Positions 1 to 12,720 are shown, numbered from the stretch's first letter. The stretch is DNA of 64,000 nucleotides from Coriaria nepalensis (GCA_027186245.1 CP114481.1:4510501-4574500); one strand, 5' to 3'. The notes: generated by a model not told the origin, from the sequence alone. Numbers and translations are program-made.

Positions 1-1049
1 CATTCTTTCTTTCCTCCTTAGACTAATTTCTCTGAAGTTAGATTTAAGTCCGTAAGTTATTGTTTAGGTGTATTCAATCTAATTAAAATAAAATCTATTA
101 TTGTCAATCTTACCTTAAGTTGCATCTCTAAACTAATGATGGTGTTGTGTTGGAAACAGACAGGGTGGTGTTGGAGTTCAATCAGTACGCGGTGGGTTCA
201 AGGTGGAGGCATGCAACCATAAATAGGAAAGAGCATAGAGAGGAAGGAAATGAGGCCGATGGGTTTTATGGGGGAATCAGAAAACTTCATTCCCAACAAG
301 ACATTTCCACTTGGAACCGTCTCTGGCCATCTCAAGTCTTGGAATGAATAATATTTATAACAAATATACTGCTTCATCCAATCATTCTGTTTCCACTTCC
401 ATAGAAACGATGAGAACAAATAGAAATTTTAGGCTTCTTGATTCATCTATAATTTCATCAAACGATTATAATTGTAACGAATTTATGACACTTGTAATAT
501 AGACGAAACTATCATTATCGTAGAACCTTATTCCCAACTTCATAATTCTTTTTCTTTTCTTATTTTTTTCCCCTTATTATTGTTAATTTAATTATTCAAA
601 TTTGACTTTTTTAGAGGGCTTAATTGTGATACCCTCTTTAGTGATACCCTCTAGTGAGCACTGGAGCAACGACAATGCTACTTGTACGGCCCGTCTCTAG
701 TGCTTTAGATATTCCATCTGCAATCTGTTTGGTAGGGTACTTCGATATTATCCTATGTATATGTGTTGAAATTTTTAAAATGATCCAACGGTTGATAGTC
801 TGGATATGATGAATTTTATTCTAATGCACAGTGAGTCCTCACTGTACAACAACCATATACCGGTTCGTCGTTGCAAATGATAGTATTTTGCCAATCCATA
901 GGTCCAAGCAACAAATGTCTCAAACAGTAGTCTCATTTTGATTTTTTCAAAAATTTATCCCGATTAATTTCGAGCAACTCTCAAATCTACGAATAAAACG
1001 TTAAACATATTTAAAATATAAAAATACTATACTTTCCGATATAACCAAG
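1..1049. other. Unassigned left edge, no recognised gene
   Basis: There is a 66-codon open frame at 147-347 (+), followed by a short frame running into a stop near 345. The sequence before it resembles an intron end (AG at about 159), so this could be the last exon of a gene cut by the window edge, but I recognise no family. From about 540 to 1049 the DNA is non-coding. The final stretch, next to the primer-binding site at 1050, may be the short remaining internal part of the neighbouring Copia LTR element. Confidence 0.2.
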
Positions 1050-3115
1050 GCTCTGATACCCATATTAGGAAATGTATACATACATGTAACAGAATAAATA
1101 CAGCAAAAGAAATACTTCAAATTTTATTTAGATCATATCCTAGCATGCACAGTTTATATCCGTTGTCTATACAATTTTGTTTAGATCGTCCTAGAACGAT
1201 CATACAACATTTATATTACATATAATCTATTTTACAAAAAGCACAATAAATCTCATCAATCTTAAATTAAGGTTAAGGAAAATGTATATCTCTTTTGATT
1301 TACAGAACTCTTCTTGAATAATATAGGGAGGCACCCACATGTTCACCTTCTAACCGTTATCCACACAATTCATTCTGCACGGTTAAGTTTCTACTTAAGA
1401 TCTCAACTCATGAGATAATAAGCTTGGAAAAATGAAGGGAAATCACTCTCTTTTCTTTCTTTGATTTTCGGACAAGAGGCTTATCGGGGTGCCTTATTTC
1501 AGCCAAGGCCTTAGGATGTATTTATAGGTACAATTAGGTTATGGTTTTGTAGTTGCCTTAAAACTTTTATCACCTTATTTACCTTTTATCTTAAAACTCT
1601 TAAAAGATAAAATTAAGTCAAACCCATCCTTATATGGCTGACCACTATAATGTGTATAATCCATGAATACTTAATAAATCATTTGATTAATTTAGCATAT
1701 AAAAATCAAATTAATAATTCGGCCCATTAACCCTTTAATGTCTGATTTTGAATACGAACTTTTAAGATATTTTTATAATTAAATAAAAGTTCATATGTAA
1801 TGTATTAATTTCTAATTAGATTAATGTCATATTTAGTTGTTCTAGCAGAGTTCTATATGATATCAAATTAATAAATTAATAATTATTATTTTACCTTTAT
1901 AGTCAAATTACTCCTATAATAGTTTTGGTCGGTTTTTCCTTTCTCTCTGACGAAATTTTAACTGAGTTACTACGAACTTCATATGTGTGACCGATTAGGT
2001 TCTACATCACACTGGTAGGAGTATTTCATAAATACTTTTATGATTTTATTTAATTTCAAATTAAAATTGTTTAATTTAAAATAACTTTTTAAATTAAATA
2101 GTTAACTTAATCATCTCATAATTAAATAACTTTAAACGACAAAGTTAAGATTGACTTCTAGCAAAGTGTCAAAACTACTCGGGAGATGATAATTACCGTC
2201 TTTCGAAAGAACCAATTAGTGACCATCGTATACTTACAATAACAATCCTTCCATTTCGCTAATATCTTGATTTGTTCTAGTATATGGTTTAATTGTTAAA
2301 TCATAATAAATAAATCATATAAACCATCATATCTTTATTGAACATCAGCAATAAATTTATAGAAACTCTTTTCAAGACATACTACTTTACAAAGATTTCT
2401 TGTTCAATAAAGTATTAAATAAATAGGACCTTATTCCCAATACAAAAGCGATTGAATCCCTCTTAACCATTGATAATCATTCTCGCACAACACTTCATAC
2501 CAAATGATTAACCATGTGTTCACCCATGGCTAGGGCTAATAGAAATGATGTCAAAGTATAAAGTCTGGTACTCAAGTAAACCATAGTGTCTCAGTTTGGA
2601 GGATCACATGTAAGTGTCACTAGATAGTTCTCATTAGTAGTCAGTATTAATTATCATTAAAAATTATCTAAGTGTCACGTTCAATACCTTTAGTCTCTAT
2701 TAAGTGTCCACGCAATCATTATGGTATTCTATTAACACCACTAGTTGGAGATTGGCTACCCTAACAATTAGGTGATGAACTACATGATTGTTTATCCGGA
2801 TTAATTAATGTTTATTCTCGAGATTTTATGATAATAAACTGTTTGTATCTTAAGAGCTTTTAGTGATTTGAGTATCTACCAGCATGATTTCTATCATGAA
2901 TTCCAGAGTGTATTACTCAAGATACTAAACTTTATCATTATATGCAAATATAAAATACAAAATATTAATTTCAATAAAATTAATAAATATGATAAATAAC
3001 TTTCACCAATGAAAATATATAATATCTTATTAATATTCGCATAAAAATAATATAATATAAAATATTTTTTCTATCAAATCAAAATCTGAATTACTTGACA
3101 GATATATACTTTCAA
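1050..3115 (-). mobile_element. Copia LTR (family A, copy 1) with primer-binding site
   Basis: This is a long terminal repeat of about 2.05 kb in minus orientation. The 5' end is TGAAAGTATAT (reverse strand, from 3115). The 3' end lies at about 1064 and is followed directly by GGTATCAGAGC (reverse of 1050-1060), the usual Copia primer-binding site for initiator Met-tRNA. Related copies lie at 19.77-21.25, 21.43-22.65, 30.00-31.86 and 39.2-40.7 kb. Shared blocks include a stretch around 1990-2030 (GACCGATTAGGTTCTACATC) that recurs at 22.45-22.51 kb. No internal coding region remains to the left, so this is a truncated element. Confidence 0.7.
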
Positions 3116-3955
3116 CGACAATTTCTTACACACAAGAGTTAAAAATAACTAGTTTGGCCGAAACCCTTAATGCTCTTTTATAGAGTACAGTTCCTAAAAA
3201 GGGAACTTATGGAGCAACCCATGCAAAATTCAAGGGAAGTAACATGATGGGCAATTATTCCTATAAATAAAAGATTGAGTTTTTCACTTTAAACTCAACG
3301 TCTCAGTACTATAAAGAATTCACTCAATATATAATTTATCTTAAAATTCTTTATCTTTCTTCTAAATTCATCAAAAGGTCGGCACTTGTTAATTCTTATT
3401 CTTAATTTCCATATTCTTATTACTCCATAAGTTTCTATATTTGTGTGATTTATTTTTTTTCTTTCCCTCTGAGCATCATCAATAAGAAATTCTTTGTCTG
3501 GTCATTTATGCACACAAATACGTTCATTCTTATTCAGTTCATTTTAATATCGAGGAAAGGTTGAAGCTATGAGCAATTGGCCCGCTTCAAACCTCTATTC
3601 GATAGTAGTCAGACACCTTATACTTAGATTATGATCTTAAGGAGTTCTATTGTAATACTGAGATTATGATCTTATATGCCCATATCATCAACATCAACAT
3701 ATTCAAGAAGCAACACAAAAACACTTTCTACTAGGGTCAAGTTGCTCTACTGACTGTAAACAACCTTAACGCAAGTTGCTCTGCTGACTGAATAACAAGT
3801 TGGTCAGTTATTGATTGTTTTGAAAATAATTAATCCATTATACATACAATATGTCAGTTGCTGCATATTTATAACTCATATCTATTTTAATATATCGATT
3901 TTTAACCTACTTTCAGGCTAATTTGAATTTTGGTATTTTTAACCAAATAGTATAG
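3116..3955. other. Intergenic repeat-like DNA, nothing identified
   Basis: AT-rich sequence with no open frame of note. The block at 3590-3670 contains a local duplication of a short motif (TTAGATTATGATCTTA, then AGATTATGATCTTA). I cannot assign it to a family. Confidence 0.4.
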
Positions 3956-3959
3956 CCCT

Positions 3960-6010
3960 ACTCCCTTGTAGGCTGGCCCAACCATTACGCGGACTAAGCT
4001 TCTGTCTAAGGACTCCTAAAGGTAGGGCCCCCCAAATTTAACATAAATAAATAAAATTAAATAAATAAATAAAATTAAATAAATAAATAAAATTAAATAA
4101 ATAAATAAAATTAAATAAATAAATAAAATTAAATAAATAAATAATTCATAAAAAGTTGATGGCTTAGGGGGCATTCAAAACAAACAGTGCCTCAACTTAA
4201 CGATTAAATATATAATTAAAAATTAAGAAATTAATAATAATAATTTGACTTCAATATCCAAAGTCCCACTTTCATCCACCATTTCTCTTTTTTTTTTTTT
4301 TTTTTTTTGTGTAATTTCTTCTCCCGTAGTGCTGACTGCTTCGTCATCTTCTGCAAAATCCCTAAGCCATTTCATTTTTCTTATTTGTTTATCATTCCAC
4401 TACTTCTTTAATCTCTCTCTTAAGCTCTTCGGCTTAAAACAAATCAACTTCCTAAAAATCCTAAATTGAGGTAGAATTTAGGGTAAGTTTATTTTTATAT
4501 TTTTGAGTATTATTGATGAAATTATGATGTTACTAACTTCTTATGAACCTATAATTATTATTTTAATGTTGTTGTTGATTAAGGTATTATTTAGGGGTTA
4601 CAATTTTGGCTAGATTTAATGAAATTTTATGGATTTTTACATTTTTGTTGTTTCTAATATTGAATTTGTCCTTGTTGAATATAAATTTATCAAACACTCC
4701 TTCATATGGATCCAAATAACTATTTAAGTTAGTCTCGCTCATTTTCTAAAATCAGATTCTATTATTTTAGCAGTTAAATTTATTTATTTATTCATAATAT
4801 AATTTTAAATTATGTAGGGTGTTATTTTTATTTATAAGTACTTATATTTTAATGTCAATTAGAAAATATATAGCTGGATATGTGAAAAAAGAAAAAAAGA
4901 TATGTATTACTAGCAATAAACAAAAGATAGTAGAAAATTTAGATGAAATTGCAATTAAACCAAAAAAAAAAATCCACCATTTAGGAGAAAAATGTAAATA
5001 CTAATGATGTATATGATCTTATTTTTATGGACATTTATAATTCGGGAAGTTGGAAACAATTAGAACAAAACTAATAGAGATTTATTGGTAGAAAAAATAT
5101 CCAATTAGAGATAATGGTATAAACTTTCCTAAAGATAAGGGCTCTAGACATTTTTCTAATACACATTCTATTAAAAAACTACTAAATATGAAGAAACATA
5201 ATAAAAAATGGTTAGTATATTTCAAAGAATTGGATGGGGTTTTTTGTTTTTGTTGCAAGTTGTTTAATTCAAAACCTAGTGGTCAATAAGCAAATGAAGG
5301 AAGTAATGACTGGAAAGATCTTAGTGCTTAACTCAAAAGACAAGAAACAACTAATGAACACATTATTAGTATGATAGGTTGGGTTGATTTAGAAATGAGA
5401 TTATTAAAAATAAAACAATTAATCAAAATATACAATAATAAATTAACAAAGAGAAAGATCATGGGAAAAAAAATATTACCAAGAATTATTGTTGTTGTAA
5501 ATAATATTGGTAAAAATAATTTGGCATTTTGAGTAATAAATGAAAAGACATATTAAGAGAATAATGAAAATTTATTAAGTTCGATTGAAATGGTTGCATA
5601 ATTTAATGTAGTAATGCAAGAACATATGCGTCGTATTAAAGGATGGTGAAATCCGTACTCATTATCTTGGACATAATATACGAAATGAACTTATACATTT
5701 GTTAACCAATGAAATAAAAAAAAAAAAAAAAATACTAAAGAGGAAAAATATTTTTCAATTATAATTTATCATACTCCAGATATAAGTCATTAGAACAAAT
5801 GTATCTTATATTACAATATGATGATATTGCAATAACTCGAATAAAAATAGAAGAAGATTTTATAGAGTTATTAAAAATAGACGATATTAGTGGAAAATAC
5901 ATTTTTACCGAAATTACAAATGTAATAAAAAATATTGAACTTGATATTAATAATATAACGATCCGCGCTATTCGAAATGTTATACTATTAATCTTCTCTT
6001 TTTAATCAGA
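3960..6010 (+). pseudogene. Degenerate hAT-type (TTF zinc finger, ZMYM1-like) transposase
   Basis: Reading across frames on the plus strand from about 4819 gives the pattern of the plant hAT relatives annotated as TTF-type zinc finger or ZMYM1-like proteins. Recognisable pieces are a PIRDNGINFPKDK-like block near 5100, KKWLVYFKELDGVFCFCCKLF at 5205-5265 with the cysteine cluster of the TTF finger, a DWKDLSA...TTNEHI block at 5310-5365, and NNENLLSSIEMVA near 5560-5600. The 5799-6005 frame resembles the following RNase H-like region. Stops and frameshifts interrupt it throughout and the C-terminal dimerisation domain is absent. The GGGCCCCCCAAATTTAA stretch at about 4026 resembles the terminal region of this group. 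The element is dead. Confidence 0.6.
4042..4143. repeat. 18-bp AT-rich tandem repeat
   Basis: The unit AAATAAATAAATAAAATT is repeated about five and a half times with almost no variation. It sits inside the 5' part of the hAT remnant. Such near-perfect arrays are usually young and length-polymorphic. Confidence 0.85.
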
Positions 6011-7570
6011 GTTTTTTTTTTTCCTTCTTTCTAAGGAATTAATTTAAAAAATCATTTAAAAACTTTTCTTATAAAAAAGATTTTTGCTTTATAGCAAGAG
6101 TTATCATATTTAGGAAAAGTACTATCGTACTATTATTCATTATGCATGTATTGATTATAGGCTTTCAAAACATTTATATACGGGTTCTCAAAGTATTGTC
6201 CAAGTCTCCATAATGCATTAATAGATTTATAACAAGTATTCTTTACAATTTTAAAAAGGAAGTATAGCATTGCTATAGTCCTGCTACCACTACCTCCGTC
6301 ACCATCATCGCACTCTCTCAGCAAGTTGTCAAGGTAACTTAATCAACTGCTTACCTCTTAATGCCTACAACATGGAACGTTAGATATGAGCTTTCGCTCA
6401 GCAAACACAAATATAACTCATAAAACAATTGTGAATGCATATGATGTATGAAAAAACTAATATGTAGAAATTTTAGACTCATACTCTTCGTAAAGGGCAT
6501 CACATGCTCTTTTCTTAATTTTTGTAATATTTTCTTACTTATTCTTTTTATTGAGCCCTGTGTACGTACTAGTGGAGCGCTCGATCAATGGAAAACTAGA
6601 GGAGGGACCCAATCCGAACTTAACCATAGTCCTTTCATATTCATGTCTCCTGCATGCATCATTATAATCCCCTCTTCATCTGGCCCGTGCCCTTCCTTCG
6701 AGGGTCAGTACGACACATCTTATTTTATCTTATTCTCTTCTATCTTCATATACCTCTTAATTTTTTACATGAAATATGAGGTGAACTTTTCTTGATGCTT
6801 ATGAGTGCATATGTTGTTCAAAAATTTTCTATAACAACAACTATAACAAACTTAGCACTCAGCATAATCAATTATTTCATAACCAAAATTTAATTCATAC
6901 ATAAGCAATCATGCAATTATTGGAACCCAACTCATCACGTTTCAAAACAATTTACATATTGTAGATGAGGTTTAGACTTACTGTCTCTTATTGCTTCTTT
7001 ACATAACTTATCACGATCCTCTCTTCATTAGACCTTAATCTGCTTGAGGGTTAGTGTGATACTTAACTTTTATTATCCCTCTCTTCAAGACATTTGCTTC
7101 TTTCGAGGGTTCCTTTCCTACTTCATATTTTATTCCACTTATTCCCCTCAATTTCCTAATATGGGTATGAGGTAAATGTACATAACTCATGTACGAACAT
7201 ATGCTATTGTGAAATTTAGGAATCAGTAATCCATAGCAAATTTAGCATTCATAACAATCACTCAATTCATGATGACTATTGCAACAACATGATCATTTAG
7301 GAAACTTTTGTTTCCCCTTATTTATGTCTCTTATGTGAGGCTTATCACCTTATTTTAGCTTATGATTCATAGGTTTGGCCTTTCAAAATTCATTTCATTT
7401 TTAAGTTTATGTTGTAGTAGACGTCGACTGTTCTGTAAACCCGTCGACGCTTTTCCCTTATCGAAGGCATCGACCTAGTTGACCTTCTTCAACCCGTAGA
7501 GTATTTTACACACTAAAGGCGTTGAGGTGTTGACCACCTTAGAGTATGTCGACTTTTTTTTTTTTTTTTC
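6011..7570. repeat. Diverged dispersed or tandem repeats, unclassified
   Basis: Two related blocks of roughly 200-230 bases occur at about 6610-6830 and 6980-7210. Both contain TTCGAGGG followed by a CTTATTTTAT/CATATTTTAT stretch and end near ATATGAGGTGAA or GTATGAGGTAAA and a CATATG motif. This suggests an old duplicated repeat, possibly a retrotransposon LTR. The 115-codon frame at 6448-6795 shows no protein family and is probably chance. Confidence 0.35.
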
Positions 7571-7574
7571 TATT

Positions 7575-7920
7575 TTCCTTCCCTGACCAAGACCTAATAT
7601 AATGTCTCTAGGTCTGCATTTCCGATCCAGACCGATGACTCTTTCATCTTCCCAGACCGAGACCTAAGATAGTGCTTCTCGGTCTGAGTTCTAGATCCAG
7701 ATCGGGGACTCTTTCCTCTTTCTCAAACCGAGACCTAAGATAACGCTTATTGGTCTGAGTTCTCGATCCGGATTGAAGACTATTTTCTCTTCATAGACCG
7801 ACACTTAAGATAATCCTTCTCGGTCTGAGTTTCCGATCTAGATCGAAAACTCTTTCTTCCTTCCCAAGCCGATTCCTAATATAATGTCTCTCGGTCTGAG
7901 TTCCCGATCCATACTAAGTT
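7575..7920. repeat. 70-bp minisatellite, about five units
   Basis: A unit of about 70 bp is repeated head to tail. The marker GACCTAA(T/G)AT starts at 7591, 7661 and 7732, and diverged forms start near 7800 and 7871. Each unit carries CGGTCTGAGTT and CGATCCAGA-like blocks, with GGTCTG and CAGACC forming a potential stem within each unit. Its GC content is well above the surrounding DNA. No coding frame runs through it. Confidence 0.8.
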
Positions 7921-8929
7921 CTTGTTTTAGAAGAGGCAGAAACCTATCTGAGTCCCTATTGAACATACTTTAGATACTTGTAGATTTTTTAATTATTTAA
8001 TTATTTGGTTAATTTCCTTATTTATCTATTTATTTAGTTTCGTTATATATACATATATGTTTGATTCCACATTGAAGTTTAATATTCAATATAAAACTCC
8101 ATAATTACTTATTTAAAATTTATTTCCCTATTAATTACATGTCAAAAATTCTCGGAGCTTATAAATAATATTAGAGGAAACAAATATGATAATGAGTCTA
8201 ATATGAAAGGAAAACACTTGGTTTCATTCCCAATGAGTCGTTTGATTCCATAGAAGGTTCAAAGTTCCTTACTAGACGGATAAAAATGGTGAGAAATGAA
8301 ACAAAAATTCATACCAGATTATTATTTTTTTTTTTTTTACCAAATTGATATTTTAACCCACAAGTCGTTTCTTTAAGATATTTTTACCTAACCAAGAAAA
8401 TAAATAGGATAAAATATGAATTTTATTTTTTATTCTTTAATACAACCAAACAAATCTTCTCCATTAACTTATTTTATTATCATTTTCATTTTTATTTCCA
8501 TCGAAAAAATTGAATTAAAAGAGCACCGAATTTTATTTTGAGAATCATGAGAGTCTTTTGTTTATTTATTTATTTATTTTTACTCCAATTTTTTGAGATC
8601 ATATTTCACAAGTCCTAGTAATCAATAAATAAATAAATAAATAAAATCACAAGCCTTCTTATTTTTGAACTAGTCAAGAAAACCAAGAATATACGAGTTA
8701 AAGTTAAAATTAAGCCATTTACCCATAAATATGGGAGTGGGTTTAGCATTTTGAATGCAATATGCCAAGCTTAATCATAGAGTTAATTCTCTCCTAAAAT
8801 GTAGGTTGGAGCCAAAAAAACCAAACTCGTTTCTTATTATTAATTTAATTTATTTTATTTTATATTAACTTTTTTCTCTAAATCAAATTATATTTAATCC
8901 CCTTAAACTATTACCATGTTTGAACAACC
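7921..8929. other. AT-rich intergenic DNA with a short hairpin
   Basis: No gene is seen. At 8562-8645, a (TTTA)n tract and an (AATA)n tract face each other about 45 bases apart and would form a short AT hairpin. Confidence 0.5.
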
Positions 8930-9905
8930 ACACCATTAGATTATCATGTTTCATAAAAACTCTTTAAACTACAAAATATTCAGACTTTACTCCTCTTATA
9001 TCTTTAAACTCTTTAAACTACCAAAACTTTTTAAACTCGTTTTTAACTTTAAATTATTATTATTATTATTTTTATATTTTTAACTTCAAAGTTTTATTTT
9101 TACAATCTTTTAACCTTCACATTACGTAAACCTATTACATTCTATATTTTCCATCTCTCTCTCTCTAGAAATTCTAGACAGTCCTCGATGGTTTTCTGCT
9201 GATTCTCTCTCAGCAAACTACCTTGTGTTAAATGGGCACTCATCATTATTTTTGATAAATTTTTTTATCAATTCACTCCTTCATCGCTATCTCACCAATC
9301 CCTCCACCGTTTTTGCCGTCTTTGATTGTCGTCGCCGGAAATAATTTTATTTATTTTTATATCCTTAACTTTTATTTTTACATTTGCAATCACTTTTTAT
9401 TATTTTTCATTTATTCAACCCTAAAACAACTTTCTTCACCTTCTTCTGGTGTCCTAACCGTCCTTCTCTATCAGAAAAATAACTCTTTTTATTTCTCTCT
9501 TTTAAAAAAAGGATTTCATACACCTCAACGAGAGAGAGAGAAAGAGAGTTATTCTTTGGTAGTGAAGAGCGGCAGTGGTGGGTGGCGGCGGTTGTGACGA
9601 GAAAGGTGTATGAGTTTGTTTTAGAAGTGAATAAATGAAAAATAATAAAAAAATATGATTGAAAATGTAAAAATAATAGTCCATGAGATAATTTATAATT
9701 TTAAATTATTTCCAACTATAAGAATCAAAAGGCTAATGCAATAGTGGGGTTGATGGAGGTGATGGTGAGAGGTGAATTGATGAAAAAATAATTTAAAATA
9801 ATAAAGTGGTTTAAAAAGAGTGAGAATAAAAGTTTAGGGCCAAAAATGTGTAGAAAAAAAAAAATCTAAAGTTAAAAAAAAGTTTAAAAGACAGTGAGGG
9901 AGACA
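8930..9905. mobile_element. Foldback/MITE-like element with long inverted arms
   Basis: The left arm (about 8985-9500) and right arm (about 9540-9905) are imperfect reverse complements around a centre near 9520. Matching pairs include TATCAATTCACTCCTTCATCGC-type sequence at 9268-9290 against GGTGAATTGATGAAAAAATAA at 9770-9795, and CAATCACTTTTTATTATTTTTC at 9388 against GAAAAATAATAAAAAAATATG at 9638-9658. Open frames on the two strands (9313-9597 and 9502-9684) start with the same peptide pattern, as expected for an inverted repeat. The arms are long enough to form a hairpin transcript. Exact ends and target duplication were not resolved. Confidence 0.65.
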
Positions 9906-10483
9906 CAAATTTATTCACATTCTTATTTTCATTCCTATGCGATTCAAATAAGTAAATTATTATTCTCATTTTTATTCTCTGAAATCAAACCAAACATATA
10001 CCTAAGTAACTTCATTTGATTCCTATCTTAAAACCTCAACTTGGATTCCTAAACTCCAAATATATCTCGGCAATTCGTTCAAAATTTTGGATTTAAAAAA
10101 ATTAAAAATGGGTTTTTATTAGGGGATACTTTCGGACTAAATATTTGTCCTTCAATAATATGTATTTTCACTAGAACATACTCATTTAACAATTATTTTA
10201 ACATTTTGTTTTATTTTGTAGCCGTTTGGCAATTATTTTTAAGATTTTAAATGCAAACAATATGTTTTGAAATGTAAATATAAGTTTTGAAATGTGTTTC
10301 CAAAGGCCTACAAACATTGTTGCATAATACTCAAAAAAATTAAAAGTCAGATTAAAGAAAATGTTAACAACATCTAAACCGGGAGGAGCACCACCATGTA
10401 GGAAGACATTTCACCAAGCCTTGCATCATTGAATCTTGCCTGAACTTTATAAGAGGCGTTTGAAATTGGAATATTCCTTGAGC
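9906..10483. other. Intergenic, includes likely 3' UTR of the methyltransferase gene
   Basis: No open frame of interest. Sequence just left of 10484 would be the 3' untranslated region and polyadenylation zone of the minus-strand methyltransferase gene. Confidence 0.4.
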
Positions 10484-12720
10484 TCAAGTGGCAAGCTTGT
10501 ATTGCAGGGTAATTTCAAAGATAACTCCTTCATGATTTCCAACCACACGTCGAGTCCCAACTACTTCATTCATTAGCATCCCATGTTGAGAAGCTTCATT
10601 AATAATCATCAAATCCATGCTACACAAAGAAAAGAAGCTGGTAGTAACTAATCCATACATCAAGTTAACTAAAAGACTAATTGACTTCATAAATAAAATG
10701 CTAACGGTGAGACCATCATAGGATTTTAAACCAGATGATAAGTTCAAGAAATAAGTTTAAACAATAGGAAATCAAAATTCTCCCTATACATTTATAAAGC
10801 AATTTGACAGATTCTAAGCAAACAGCTCAAAATTCCGCTTTGGTTTCTCCCAATTTCTGCCAGGAATTGTATCCAATATATATTTTCAACAGATACGGAC
10901 ACAGTGATCATGCTTCGATTTCTTCAAGTAGATATTCCTTGATTTTGCGTTAAGGAGAAATAAGAAACTAAGAGGCATAACATATATATAAACATATTTA
11001 AAATAAAATAAAATAAAAAGTCAAAATCTTTTTTATAGTCAGAACATAATATGAAAAAATTCATGAAGGTACAATGGGAAGAACTTACTTCTTGGCCCTG
11101 GATACATATGCTAGTATGAATTTGCATTGACCTTTGCCTCTCACTTGAAGCAGCCTTTCCACTGTGTTGAAAAGCAAGGGAATGCTACCTTGTTGAAAGC
11201 TTATTAACAGTCAAGGTCTTTTCCCAAGGATCAAAAATGGTTAAGCAAAATATCCCCACTGCAAATCAACACTTGAGAAAGATGAAGGGAGTATAAAATT
11301 CAAGGATATAAATGTCCGCTCCAAGAATGAGGTCAAACCCTTCAGAATAAGAGTCCAGGATTTGGCCGATCTGCCTAGAGTTTCCCCATTCTAGCTTCTC
11401 AGCTACTAATCCTAAATTGAATAAATGTACTTATTTTTATTAGTTCACCCAAAATGTAATCTTTTATTTCATTCAGAACATTTCCTTCTCACCAGCACAA
11501 CATGTGGGGTCTTCAGAAGATGAGTGTAGATGTATATTTTTCTGCAGAATCTGTAATAGATCATGTAAGAAGGAATCAGAAATGCATGAGCAGAATAAAT
11601 CTGCAAAATTTCTTTATAGCATATATTTAACAATTCCACATTACCTTAAGAACTTCATCATTATGGTCTGTAAGGACAACTTCTCGGCAAAATTTGCTGC
11701 AAAGTATTCCAGTAACACCTGAAAATTTAAGGTTCCTATCATATAATACCAGGATGTTCCATTACTAAATCTATATCTAAACACCCATTACTAGGATTAA
11801 ACGATAACCCTAAACTGTACATCTTACAAATAGGTATTTCACATAAAATAGAAAACGGACGCTTATGTAAAGAGAAATGTGGCAGCAATCATGGAATGCT
11901 TAAGCTTCGTTTGGTTCAACTTATTTTGTCAAGTTTGGGTCCATAATTCTCAATTTGCGCTCATACAACTATAACTAAAACCCACCATCCTAAACATCGG
12001 TTCAATAAGTTGAACCAAATGGAGCCTTAATGATAAATCTTCATCCTAGGTAACTTCTAGGCTTATTGCAATGGAGAAGGGATTATATGGTCTCTTGCTT
12101 CTCTACTTATGACCAGCATATTCATCCTATGGGGTTTGAAGATCTTTATCCATTTAAAAAAAAAAAAAAGGTAGGGAAGGAGGAGGGACTCAATACAAAA
12201 ACCAAAAGGTCAAGACGCATATAAAGTATAGTAAGATTTGTAATTTCTAACCCATTACTTACCAACTCCAGAGCCTAATTCAATGATAGAACATCCTCGG
12301 AGAATCTCAGCATTTTGTGAAAGGAAGTCATTCATTAGCATCGCACCAGGCCATACTAGTTGCCCTGTTAAATCGAAATCAGCTGTCGTAATAAACAATA
12401 GTTAGCGCTATATGAGAAAAATAGTTTTAAAAACAACGCTGAAATGGAATGAGGTAAAAAAAAAAAAAAAAAACTGGAAATTGGAAAATGGAGGAAACTC
12501 ACTAGAAGCAGACTGGAGACAAAGGATCTGAATAATTTGAGATCCGAATGTGAATGTAGTCAGCTCGTAGCTAAAGATTTGTAAAGATCAGAGTGTGAGT
12601 TAGTGTTAAAAGAATCAGTGAGAGATTCCGTGAGACAGAGAGAGAGAAAGAGAGATACTTGTCATTGATAAAGAAGGATTCATCTAAGCAGACTACATCT
12701 TCTTCCTCTTCTCTTTCCAT
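10484..12720 (-). CDS. Family-16 (METTL21-like) class I methyltransferase, 8 exons
   Basis: Coding exons (minus strand, in order): 12659-12720, 12503-12570, 12263-12382, 11645-11718, 11493-11541, 11273-11411, 11089-11199, 10484-10619. They total 759 bases (252 codons plus stop) and all phases join. The ATG at 12718-12720 opens an acidic N-terminus. Residues 55-60 carry the LTGQLVWPGA-type block and residues 78-84 read ELGSGVG, the SAM-binding motif I. Residues 151-159 (FDLILGADIY region) match the acidic motif that in this family precedes the target-lysine site. The C-terminus contains GTRRVVGNHEGVIFEI. These are hallmarks of the lysine/protein methyltransferase family 16 (PF10294). The substrate is unknown; eukaryotic relatives modify lysines of translation factors or chaperones. 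The exon 6 to exon 7 junction is unusual: the donor CTCAA/GTGTTG and an AATAAG acceptor are weak, and a roughly 12-residue insertion follows GADI. The family is fairly certain; the exact splice at that point is not. Confidence 0.82.
11903..12027. mobile_element. Tourist-like MITE in methyltransferase intron 3
   Basis: The termini are inverted copies: AGCTTCGTTTGGTTCAACTTATT at the left, and the reverse complement of AATAAGTTGAACCAAATGGAGCC at the right. TTA flanks both sides (11900-11902 and about 12027-12029), as expected for a PIF/Harbinger-type target duplication. Length is about 125 bp with no coding capacity. It lies within the intron between exons 3 and 4. Confidence 0.7.

Noticed and set aside
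6448..6795. 115-codon open frame on the plus strand
   Set aside because: Composition is low-complexity and hydrophobic, no domain is recognised, and it lies in a diverged repeat block.
9313..9684. Two open frames on opposite strands with similar peptides
   Set aside because: They arise from the inverted arms of the foldback element and not from genes.
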